Shown: positions 1 through 6,573 of the stretch, one piece after another
How positions within the stretch are numbered: the stretch's first letter is position 1
How the letters are laid out: each line of letters starts with the position of its first letter
NCBI GenBank assembly: GCA_008017145.1
Contig: SSGY01000156.1
Coordinates: 1 to 7,419, forward strand
Reading direction: 5' to 3'
DNA length: 7,419 nt
From: Neisseriales bacterium
GTDB taxonomy: Bacteria > Pseudomonadota > Gammaproteobacteria > Burkholderiales > UBA11063
Position numbers and translations under genes: made by a program
The notes under the pieces: generated by a model
What the model saw: the letters and a program-made list of their open reading frames with translations, nothing else
What the model was told of the DNA's origin: nothing
The model's database searches: none

Positions 1-1010
1 GAAGATTCATTACCAATTTTATCAAAATGGTTAGCTAAAAATTCCGTTGCTAGTTGTTTTCCACTATCAAATAAATATTTTAAATATTCTGGATCTGTAT
101 TTAACTTACTTGAAACTCCCAACTCCTGAACTATTGACTCTGCTTCAATAGTATGTACAAAAACTCGCTTATGCTTTTGCTTGTCTAATTCACCATTATC
201 AATCAAATCAGTAACAAATTTTACCGCACGTAATTCACGCATAAGACTTGAGTTAAACGACAAAGTATTAATCCGATCCAAAATTTCACGGGCATTTTTG
301 GGCATATGATCAATATTAACTGGATTAATCTGAACAATCAATATATCCGGAGATTTAGTTTCATTAATTAATGGAAATAGTGGTGGATTACCAATATAAC
401 CGCCATCCCAATAATGTTGCCCTTCGATCTCAACTGCTTGAAATAAGAAAGGAAGACACGCTGAAGCTAAGACCGCATCAATTGAAACATCTTTATTTGA
501 AAATACTCGCAATCTACCATTGCCAACATTAGTCGCCGCAATAAACAATTTACACGCAAGTGACTCATGTAACTGATCGAAATCAATTGTTTGTGCCAAA
601 ACATCACGTAAAGGATTAATATTCATTGGATTTAACTCATACGGAGAAAATATCTTCGAAATAAAATCATAAAATAAATAATTTGGAGAAAAATCCATAT
701 TCCCAATACTTAACATCTTATCTAATGCACTAGGCTTCAGCAAACCTTTTTGCCCTGCTGCAGAAACTTTGCTCCAAAACTCACTCAGCTTTTCACGAGC
801 ACACTCATTGCCACCAATGGATAAACCATATGCAGTTACAACCGCATTCATTGCTCCAGCACTAGTTCCTGATATTCCTTCAATCTCGATACGATCATCA
901 GCAAGTAATGTATCTAGTACTCCCCAAGTAAATGCGCCATGAGAACCACCACCCTGTAATGCTAAATTTAATTTCTTTTTTCCACTAATTGTATCCGTCT
1001 GTGTTTTCAA
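1..1010 (-). CDS. Patatin-like phospholipase with DUF3734 tail (3' end outside window)
   Basis: This is a predicted serine lipid acyl hydrolase of the patatin family; substrate and location are unknown. The reading frame is open for 336 codons to the window edge. The oxyanion-hole glycines (QGGGSHGAF, residues 19-27), the nucleophile elbow GTSAG with Ser50, and the catalytic Asp202 in DGGY give a complete Ser-Asp dyad. Residues from about 225 (MPKNAREILDRIN, then FNSSLMRELRAVKFV) match the DUF3734 C-terminal region seen in proteobacterial relatives. Family members are usually about 320-390 residues, so probably only a few codons are missing. There is no signal peptide or membrane segment. The start is a TTG at 1008-1010, with TAAGG 8 nt upstream. 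No ATG lies between the in-frame stop at 1035-1037 and Met54, which is past the nucleophile. The gene follows the adenylate cyclase by 32 bp and probably shares its transcript. Family assignment is firm; the physiological role is not. Confidence 0.93.
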   Translation of the reverse strand, partial: MKTQTDTISGKKKLNLALQGGGSHGAFTWGVLDTLLADDRIEIEGISGTSAGAMNAVVTAYGLSIGGNECAREKLSEFWSKVSAAGQKGLLKPSALDKMLSIGNMDFSPNYLFYDFISKIFSPYELNPMNINPLRDVLAQTIDFDQLHESLACKLFIAATNVGNGRLRVFSNKDVSIDAVLASACLPFLFQAVEIEGQHYWDGGYIGNPPLFPLINETKSPDILIVQINPVNIDHMPKNAREILDRINTLSFNSSLMRELRAVKFVTDLIDNGELDKQKHKRVFVHTIEAESIVQELGVSSKLNTDPEYLKYLFDSGKQLATEFLANHFDKIGNES

Positions 1011-1018
1011 TTTTAATA

Positions 1019-1023
1019 CCTTA
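1019..1023 (-). promoter_or_regulatory. Ribosome binding site deciding the TTG start of the patatin gene
   Basis: On the minus strand TAAGG lies 8 nt before the TTG at 1010. It matches the 5' part of the consensus TAAGGAGG. It falls in the 32-bp gap after the cyclase stop codon. It supports TTG as the real start, because no ATG or GTG is available upstream of the conserved N-terminal motif. Confidence 0.7.
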
Positions 1024-1042
1024 TCTAAAAATCGTTAATTTA

Positions 1043-2503
1043 TTATGTTTCATCAATAGTATAAACATTAATTGGTTCTGCTTTTCCTCTAATAACTTGT
1101 GCACCCATACTTTTAATTTTAATCTTATCTTTAAGAGCCTGCGCCGTAGATTTACTAAATAATATTGGTGTTTTTAGTTCTTTAGTCAGTTGCTCGATTC
1201 GCGATGCAGAATTTACCGTATCACCAATAGCCGTATATTCAAAACGTTTCTCTGAACCAATATTACCAATCACCGCCATACCAGTATGGATGCCAACTCC
1301 AATTTCAATATTGGGAACGTTTTTAGCTTCACGCTTCCATTTGGCACACAGCTCCTTAACTGCTTGTATCATTTCTACTGCAGTTTTTACTGCATTTAAC
1401 TCCTGATCGTTATCTTCAAGTGGGACACCAAATTCAACCATGATACCATCACCGATAAATTTATCAAGCACTCCATTATTCTTAAAAATAATTTCAACCA
1501 TTGCAGAAAAATATTCGTTTAAATACTTAACCACTTTTTCAGGTGGATATTTCTCGGACATTTTGGTAAAGTTACGAATGTCCGAGAAGAGCAATGTAAT
1601 TTTACGCCGTTCACCAGTTAGAGATAATTGACTGCCACTCTGCAAAATCGAATCCATCACGTGTTTTGACACATAGCGCGCAAAATTAAGCTGTAATCTC
1701 TCTCTTTGCTGCAAACCTTCTGCCATAGTATTAATTTCAGTAGCAAGCTCAGCGAACTCATCTTTAGTATTCATGCTAATCCGCTGAGCAAGATCGCCAG
1801 CACCAATTGCTTTAACTCCAGCATGCAGCCCCTCTAAGGAAGCAGCTTGACGTTTGGATAAAAACCACCCCCAAAGTAGCATCAAGATTAAAGTTATGCT
1901 AAAAGATCCTACTCCATATACTAATAGCTTATGAATTTTAGCAATCACACGATCGGCATAGAGATTAACACCGACTGAAGCAATATATTTCCCATTTTTA
2001 TCATAAATCGGAGCATAAGCGGTCATCCATGTTCCCCATTGATCTTTTATAAAATCAGTAGGCGCGTAAATATGACGAAAATTTGTACTTAACTTAGCGG
2101 AATCAGCTTCATCTGCAGATTCTCCGATTGGCGAATAATCACGACTGTTTTTATCTTCTGCATCAACTAAATACTCATACTTATCGATGGCACCTTCACG
2201 AGGAGCGATAATATAAACATATTTTACAAATATATCTTCCCGACGATTATCATCTCGAACAGTGCGTAATTGTTGTTGAATTTGATCATACGCAGCCGTA
2301 CCATTACTACGCGCGTGTTGGATTGAAATTAAATCATCTTTATTAATTAGCGATGCCGTACCTGCAGCAACTGACATCACATTAGTACGTAATTCATTGG
2401 TAATTATCTTACTAACTTGAAAATAACTTATACCCAGACAAAGTAATGTACTAATAACTGCAGTTATAATTATCGCTAAATAGAGCTTGGTTCTATATTT
2501 CAT
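1043..2503 (-). CDS. Membrane-bound class III adenylate cyclase with periplasmic sensor and HAMP domain
   Basis: Predicted to make cAMP from ATP in the cytoplasm in response to a periplasmic signal. Layout over 486 residues: membrane segment 7-29; periplasmic domain about 30-190, with a Cache-like look (QWGTWMTAYAPIYDKNGKY, then a VGVN motif); membrane segment about 192-215; HAMP linker about 216-268; class III cyclase domain about 298-486. The catalytic set is complete: metal-binding Asp308 (LFSDIRNF) and Asp352 (KFIGDGIM), transition-state Asn431 and Arg435 (VNSASRIE). The base-selecting positions are Lys348 and Thr424. The Lys/Thr pair is typical of bacterial CyaC-type and soluble adenylate cyclases; guanylate cyclases carry Glu and a small residue instead. 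The start lies 8 bp after the hydrolase stop with only a weak AAGA upstream, suggesting translational coupling. The ligand is unknown. Class III assignment is certain, cAMP as product likely. Confidence 0.95.
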   Translation of the reverse strand: MKYRTKLYLAIIITAVISTLLCLGISYFQVSKIITNELRTNVMSVAAGTASLINKDDLISIQHARSNGTAAYDQIQQQLRTVRDDNRREDIFVKYVYIIAPREGAIDKYEYLVDAEDKNSRDYSPIGESADEADSAKLSTNFRHIYAPTDFIKDQWGTWMTAYAPIYDKNGKYIASVGVNLYADRVIAKIHKLLVYGVGSFSITLILMLLWGWFLSKRQAASLEGLHAGVKAIGAGDLAQRISMNTKDEFAELATEINTMAEGLQQRERLQLNFARYVSKHVMDSILQSGSQLSLTGERRKITLLFSDIRNFTKMSEKYPPEKVVKYLNEYFSAMVEIIFKNNGVLDKFIGDGIMVEFGVPLEDNDQELNAVKTAVEMIQAVKELCAKWKREAKNVPNIEIGVGIHTGMAVIGNIGSEKRFEYTAIGDTVNSASRIEQLTKELKTPILFSKSTAQALKDKIKIKSMGAQVIRGKAEPINVYTIDET

Positions 2504-2511
2504 AATATCTT

Positions 2512-3270
2512 TTAAAATTCAAATATCTGACCACGAGTAACAAAACCTCGAAAGCCATCAGAAACAGCATCTGGTAAACATGCATCGTTATAGTCATAAA
2601 GCCACATTTTTTGCTTTATATGAAGAGGAAGTGTCACCAGCTGAGTATAATGAGCATGCTGGTTACTAAAATGTCTTGAAGTTTCACAATCATGAAAAAT
2701 TATATCTGCTCGTTCATAAACCTCATTTAGAATATCAGGAGCAAATCTGGTGTCGCTTGTGATAAAAACACTCGATTTAGTACCAGATATGAATAAACCA
2801 TAGCTTGGTAATAACCGATGATTGCTATAACTATGCGGCACTTTAACTAATTCAAAGTCTCCACCATTCCAGATGAATTTATTATCATCAGTAGGCTCTA
2901 ATTTAAAAAATGTTTCAAGAGTAGAGTCCTGCTCTTCAAGGGTGGACATCCCTCCAGATAGGACATGATCCCACAAGGTTTTTCTTTGATCAGAACTGAT
3001 ATATAATGGTAATTGACGCCGTTCGCCAAAAAATTTTGAAAAAGCTAACCACTCAAGTCCACCCACATGATCGGCATGCAGGTGGCTGATATATGCTGCA
3101 TCAATATCAGCAGCACAATAACCTAGCTCGTATAAAGAATGTCTCACATCTCCACCACAATCAATCAGTAATTTTGGACTAGATTCATCCTTTTCAATCA
3201 ACATGTTTGAATGAAAATTTTTGTATCCAACTGACAATGCAGATGACACACCTAAAAATGTGAGTTTCAT
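2512..3270 (-). CDS. Metallo-beta-lactamase-fold hydrolase of the RNase Z/ElaC-like superfamily
   Basis: Predicted cytoplasmic metal-dependent hydrolase of 252 residues, a single domain without signal peptide or membrane segment. The metal site is visible: H63-L-H65-A-D67-H68, a third His at 146 (VPHSYSNH), a bridging Asp173 (ITSDTRFA), and the HDCET motif at 193-197. Overall it resembles COG1234-type proteins, the group holding RNase Z and many uncharacterised phosphodiesterases. It lacks the long exosite arm of true tRNA-processing RNase Z, so I do not call it rnz. The late His of the family is replaced by Asp226 (MWLYDYND). It does not fit the class II cAMP phosphodiesterase signature, which needs HxHLDH. 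It starts at an ATG 18 bp after secF, with a weak AGG 7 nt upstream, and ends 8 bp before the adenylate cyclase. A role in nucleotide or cyclic-nucleotide turnover is a guess from this position. Confidence 0.9.
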   Translation of the reverse strand: MKLTFLGVSSALSVGYKNFHSNMLIEKDESSPKLLIDCGGDVRHSLYELGYCAADIDAAYISHLHADHVGGLEWLAFSKFFGERRQLPLYISSDQRKTLWDHVLSGGMSTLEEQDSTLETFFKLEPTDDNKFIWNGGDFELVKVPHSYSNHRLLPSYGLFISGTKSSVFITSDTRFAPDILNEVYERADIIFHDCETSRHFSNQHAHYTQLVTLPLHIKQKMWLYDYNDACLPDAVSDGFRGFVTRGQIFEF

Positions 3271-3288
3271 AAAGAACCTATAATATTA

Positions 3289-4218
3289 TTAAACGACAGC
3301 TTCTTCCTTACGCTTAGGTTGTTTTACTAGATTTTCACGCGAAACACCAAGCCACATAACAATTGGCGAAGCAACTAATACCGATGAATAAATACCAAAT
3401 AATATCCCAATAGTTAGAGCCAGTGCAAAATAATGCAGGCTAGGACCACCAAAGAATAACATTGACAACACCATCATTTCAGTACAACCATGGGTAATAA
3501 TCGTCCGACTCATAGTAGCTGTAATCGCATTATTAATAATTTGTGGTACAGTTCCACCACGAATAGTACGGAAATTCTCACGAATCCGGTCAAAAACCAC
3601 CACTGATTCATTAACTGAATAACCCAGTACCGCTAAAATCGCAGCCAAGACCGTCAGTGAAAATTCCCATTGAAACGCAGCAAAACAGCCCAAAATAATT
3701 ACTACATCATGCATATTTGCCAAGATAGCCGCCACTGCAAAACGCCATTCAAAGCGTAGCGCCAAATAAATCATAATTCCGATACAGACAAAAGCTATTG
3801 CCATCAGTCCATTATTAACCAGATCACGACCGACTTGTGGACCAATATATTCCACACTCTTAATCTGAACGTCTGGTGAACCAACTTTTAAAGTGTTAAA
3901 AACACTATTTGATAAAGTTGCAGAATTAGTATCTTTTTTATTTGGCAAGCGCAACATCACATTTTTCGCACTGCCATAGACCTGTACAGTTGCTTGGTCT
4001 AATCCCATTTTATCCAGCTCGCTACGGATTTGATCCACATTCGCAGCTTGTGAATATTGAACCTCCATCAGCGTACCACCAGTGAACTCAACCGATAAAT
4101 TTAAGCCACGACTGAACAGAAAAAATATTGCTAAAATAAACGTTAATAGCGAAATAGAAGTAGTTAACCTTCCATAACTCATAAACGGTATATCTTTTTT
4201 GATTTTAAAAAATTCCAT
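3289..4218 (-). CDS. secF: Protein translocase subunit SecF
   Basis: SecF pairs with SecD in the inner membrane and uses the proton motive force to pull exported proteins through SecYEG. The 309 residues are normal for proteobacteria (E. coli 323). A first membrane segment (about 18-36) is followed by the family signature VEFTGGT (43-49) and a small periplasmic domain (about 50-130). Five more membrane segments fill about 132-290. The conserved GYSVNESVVVFDRIREN stretch (199-215) carries the arginines important for proton-coupled function. The tail ends KRKEEAVV, as in betaproteobacterial relatives. The ATG has a good AGAGGA 8 nt upstream (4227-4232). It lies 21 bp after secD and 18 bp before the hydrolase gene, inside the yajC operon. 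Nothing is missing or altered in the motifs I can check. Confidence 0.98.
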   Translation of the reverse strand: MEFFKIKKDIPFMSYGRLTTSISLLTFILAIFFLFSRGLNLSVEFTGGTLMEVQYSQAANVDQIRSELDKMGLDQATVQVYGSAKNVMLRLPNKKDTNSATLSNSVFNTLKVGSPDVQIKSVEYIGPQVGRDLVNNGLMAIAFVCIGIMIYLALRFEWRFAVAAILANMHDVVIILGCFAAFQWEFSLTVLAAILAVLGYSVNESVVVFDRIRENFRTIRGGTVPQIINNAITATMSRTIITHGCTEMMVLSMLFFGGPSLHYFALALTIGILFGIYSSVLVASPIVMWLGVSRENLVKQPKRKEEAVV

Positions 4219-4239
4219 GTTAATATTCCTCTTCGTGAC

Positions 4240-6051
4240 TTAAATATATAATTTTTTGATACGACGGTTTGCATATAAGAAACCGGCAATGCCACGAGAA
4301 ACCAATACAGCACTAAACATTGAGGTTAAAATACCCAAGCAATGTACCACCGCAAATCCCTTAACCGGACCTGAACCAAAAGCCAATAACGCCAAACCTG
4401 CAATTAACGTAGTAACGTTAGAATCCAGAATCGTTGCCCAAGCATGACCATAACCAGCCTCAATTGCAGCATGTGGTTTTAAACCTGCGCGTAACTCTTC
4501 ACGAATCCGCTCATTAATCAAGACATTGGAGTCAATAGCCATACCCAAAGCTAAAGCAATCGCGGCAATCCCCGGCAAAGTTAGAGTGGCTTGTAACATT
4601 GAGAGCAATGCGATCAATAACAACAAATTCACACCTAGTGAAACTACGGATACCACACCAAATGCCAAATAATAAACGCACATAAAGATTGATATTGCCA
4701 AGAATCCCCACAACACTGAATGGAAACCTTTATCGATATTTTCCTGTCCTAAAGATGGTCCAACTGTACGTTCTTCAATAATATTCATCGGCGCAGCTAG
4801 TGATCCTGAGCGTAATAGTAAGGCAACATCGTTAGCATCCTGAACGCTCATTGCCCCAGAAATCTGCACTTGTCCACCGCCAATTGCAGCACGGATAACT
4901 GGTGCTGTAACTACTTGGCTCTTACCATGATCAACTAAGACCATCGCCATACGTTTACCGATATTATTGGTCGTTACCTGTTTGAAAATCGAAGCACCAA
5001 CACTATCTAAACCGATATTAACTGAAGGCGAACCATTTTCATCAAACCCAGGCTGAGCATCATTGATATTATCACCAGTTAACTCAACATCATTTTTAAT
5101 CAAGATTTTAGTATTACTACCATCTGCATTAACTTCATCAAGCAGTTGTTCACCAAATGGAACATTACCATTTAATGCTTGATTAAGTGCATTTCTATCA
5201 TCATCAACCATCCGCACTTCTAAGCTAGCAGTACGTCCAAGAATATCTTTGGCACGCGCAGTATCCTGAACACCAGGTAATTCAACCACAATTCGATCAG
5301 GACCTTGTTGCTGAATAATTGGTTCTGCAACACCTAATTCATTTACACGATTATGTAACGTTAAAATATTTTGCTTAACCGCAGCTTCTTTAATTAACTG
5401 AATTTCATCGGCTGAAACTGTAATTTTTACATTATTACCATCAAGACTTGCCTGAAGTTTTGGTAAATCTTTTTTTAGTTGAGTAACAACTTGATCTGCA
5501 GTTGCTTCATCACGTAACTGAATTAAAACAGAACCATCAACTACTGCAACTGAACCATAACGAATTTGGTTATTACTTAAATCACGACGAACTTCACCAA
5601 TATATTTATCCAAAGTCTTTTTAACCGCGGCATCCATGTCAACTTCAAGCAAGAAGTGCACACCACCACGCAAATCAAGACCCAAGAACATTGGATTAGC
5701 ATTAATCGAGCTCATCCAGTCTGGAGAAGCAGGAATTAAATTTAGCGCAACGATATAGTTATCACCCAAAGCTTGTTGAATTGTATCGCGAGCTTTCAAC
5801 TGAGTATCTGTTGTGGAGAATTTAAATTTCAAAGTTTTGCCATCAAAAACCTCTCCAATTGATTGGATGTTATCAGCTTTAAGACTGGCATTAACTTGTG
5901 CAATAGTATCAGCTCCAACTACAACCGCAGAACGGCTGCCGGAGATCTGCACCGCAGGTACTTCACCGTAAAAATTAGGCAAAGTATATAAAAAACCTGC
6001 CACGACCGCACATAAAATAATGAAATATTTCCACAACGGAAATTTACTCAT
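4240..6051 (-). CDS. secD: Protein translocase subunit SecD
   Basis: SecD is the larger half of the SecDF proton-driven export motor. From the ATG at 6051 it has 603 residues (E. coli 615). The N-terminus SKFPLWKY leads into the first membrane segment (about 9-26). The large periplasmic part (about 30-440) contains LGLDLRGGVHFLLEVDMD (123-140), the repeat RVNELGVAEPIIQQQG (235-250) and the ELPGVQD motif (257-263). Five membrane segments follow from about 442 to 592. GMAIDSNVLINERIREE holds Asp507, equivalent to the proton-relay Asp519 of E. coli. In-frame GTG (6060) and ATG (6057) codons lie just upstream. I prefer 6051 because GGGTGA sits 5 nt before it and the protein then aligns with relatives. 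It begins 31 bp after yajC and ends 21 bp before secF. Confidence 0.98.
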   Translation of the reverse strand: MSKFPLWKYFIILCAVVAGFLYTLPNFYGEVPAVQISGSRSAVVVGADTIAQVNASLKADNIQSIGEVFDGKTLKFKFSTTDTQLKARDTIQQALGDNYIVALNLIPASPDWMSSINANPMFLGLDLRGGVHFLLEVDMDAAVKKTLDKYIGEVRRDLSNNQIRYGSVAVVDGSVLIQLRDEATADQVVTQLKKDLPKLQASLDGNNVKITVSADEIQLIKEAAVKQNILTLHNRVNELGVAEPIIQQQGPDRIVVELPGVQDTARAKDILGRTASLEVRMVDDDRNALNQALNGNVPFGEQLLDEVNADGSNTKILIKNDVELTGDNINDAQPGFDENGSPSVNIGLDSVGASIFKQVTTNNIGKRMAMVLVDHGKSQVVTAPVIRAAIGGGQVQISGAMSVQDANDVALLLRSGSLAAPMNIIEERTVGPSLGQENIDKGFHSVLWGFLAISIFMCVYYLAFGVVSVVSLGVNLLLLIALLSMLQATLTLPGIAAIALALGMAIDSNVLINERIREELRAGLKPHAAIEAGYGHAWATILDSNVTTLIAGLALLAFGSGPVKGFAVVHCLGILTSMFSAVLVSRGIAGFLYANRRIKKLYI

Positions 6052-6056
6052 TTGCA

Positions 6057-6062
6057 TCACCC
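6057..6062 (-). promoter_or_regulatory. Ribosome binding site deciding the secD start
   Basis: GGGTGA on the minus strand ends 5 nt before the ATG at 6049-6051 and matches the 3' part of the AGGAGGTGA consensus. It overlaps the alternative upstream GTG (6058-6060) and abuts the ATG at 6055-6057. Neither has a comparable site in front, so 6051 is the best start. Confidence 0.65.
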
Positions 6063-6082
6063 ATAAAACACAAAATTAATTA

Positions 6083-6427
6083 TTATTTATTCGCTGCAGA
6101 AACCGCATTGCTGTCAATTTTACCTGCAATAGCACTACGTTGAAACTTAACTACAACACCGTCAGCGATACGTAATTTGATGAATTTCTCATCTAAATCA
6201 GTAATCGTACCAAGCATTCCACCATTGGTTACAACTTCAGAGCCTTTTTCAAGAGCAGATAACATTTGATTATGTAATTTCATTTTTTTCTGTTGCGGGC
6301 GAATTAGTAACAACCAAAATAAAGCAAAGATCACTACCATAGGTAAGAATGACATAACACTGCTCATTGGACCACTACTTGCTGCAGCTGCAGCACCATC
6401 AGCAAACGCACTAGGAATTAAAGACAT
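6083..6427 (-). CDS. yajC: Preprotein translocase accessory subunit YajC
   Basis: YajC is a small inner-membrane protein that associates with SecDF and the SecYEG holotranslocon; it is not essential in E. coli. At 114 residues it has the usual length (E. coli 110). A short Ala-rich N-terminus precedes one membrane segment (about 25-42), followed by the signature LLIRPQQKKMK (about 40-50). The cytoplasmic part has the conserved LEKGSEVVTNGGMLGTI pattern (59-75). The ATG is preceded by AGAAAGG with a 6-nt gap (6434-6440), a strong site. It is the first gene of the unit, with a -10 box about 38 bp upstream and the symporter terminator beyond that. In many proteobacteria tgt lies directly upstream; here it does not. 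Confidence 0.97.
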   Translation of the reverse strand: MSLIPSAFADGAAAAASSGPMSSVMSFLPMVVIFALFWLLLIRPQQKKMKLHNQMLSALEKGSEVVTNGGMLGTITDLDEKFIKLRIADGVVVKFQRSAIAGKIDSNAVSAANK

Positions 6428-6464
6428 AGAGAACCTTTCTTAAATGTTGACTTAACAAACCGCT

Positions 6465-6470
6465 ATTATA
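6465..6470 (-). promoter_or_regulatory. Probable sigma-70 -10 box of the yajC-secDF operon
   Basis: A perfect TATAAT on the minus strand lies 37 bp before the yajC ATG, which would give a leader of about 31 nt. The hexamer 17 bp further upstream (GCATCT, 6488-6493) is a poor -35 match, and I see no TGn extension. The region between -35 and -10 is AT-rich. The position between a terminator and the first gene of the unit supports the call; the weak -35 keeps confidence moderate. Confidence 0.6.
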
Positions 6471-6515
6471 ATATAAAACTAGCTTAAAGATGCTGCTATC
6501 AGGATTCAGAATATT

Positions 6516-6553
6516 AAAAAAGCAGCTGAATATGATGCTTCAACTGCTTTTTT
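6516..6553 (-). terminator. Rho-independent terminator of the symporter gene
   Basis: The minus-strand RNA forms a 15-bp hairpin: arm AAAAAAGCAGTTGAA (6553 to 6539), loop of 8 nt, arm TTCAGCTGCTTTTTT (6530 to 6516), the last six bases being the U tract. The only non-Watson-Crick pair in this direction is a U-G wobble; read from the plus strand the same position is a C-A mismatch. It starts 20 bp after the symporter stop codon and separates that gene from the yajC operon. Confidence 0.85.
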
Positions 6554-6573
6554 ATCATGAAAAATAAGTTAAA

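Noticed and set aside
1440..1631. Plus-strand open frame of 63 codons
   Set aside because: It lies opposite the conserved catalytic part of the adenylate cyclase and has no recognisable family pattern; it is a shadow frame.
1..2503. CBASS- or Pycsar-like defence system (nucleotide cyclase next to patatin effector)
   Set aside because: CBASS uses a CD-NTase, not a class III cyclase. Pycsar cyclases are soluble and pair with other effectors. Here the cyclase is a two-pass sensor protein with adenylate cyclase residues, and the patatin carries the DUF3734 tail of widespread proteobacterial proteins rather than looking like CapV. The genes sit in a housekeeping operon with no mobile-element signs.
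2512..3270. Naming the hydrolase RNase Z (rnz/elaC)
   Set aside because: The HxHxDH motif is shared by many families. The exosite arm is absent and the late His motif is changed, so tRNA 3' processing is not supported.
3271..3288. Possible internal promoter (TATTAT in the secF-hydrolase gap)
   Set aside because: The 18-bp gap is AT-rich, so a -10-like hexamer is expected by chance, and I found no supporting -35 in the end of secF.
4256..4447. Plus-strand open frame of 63 codons
   Set aside because: It is antisense to the conserved C-terminal membrane region of SecD, with no family resemblance.
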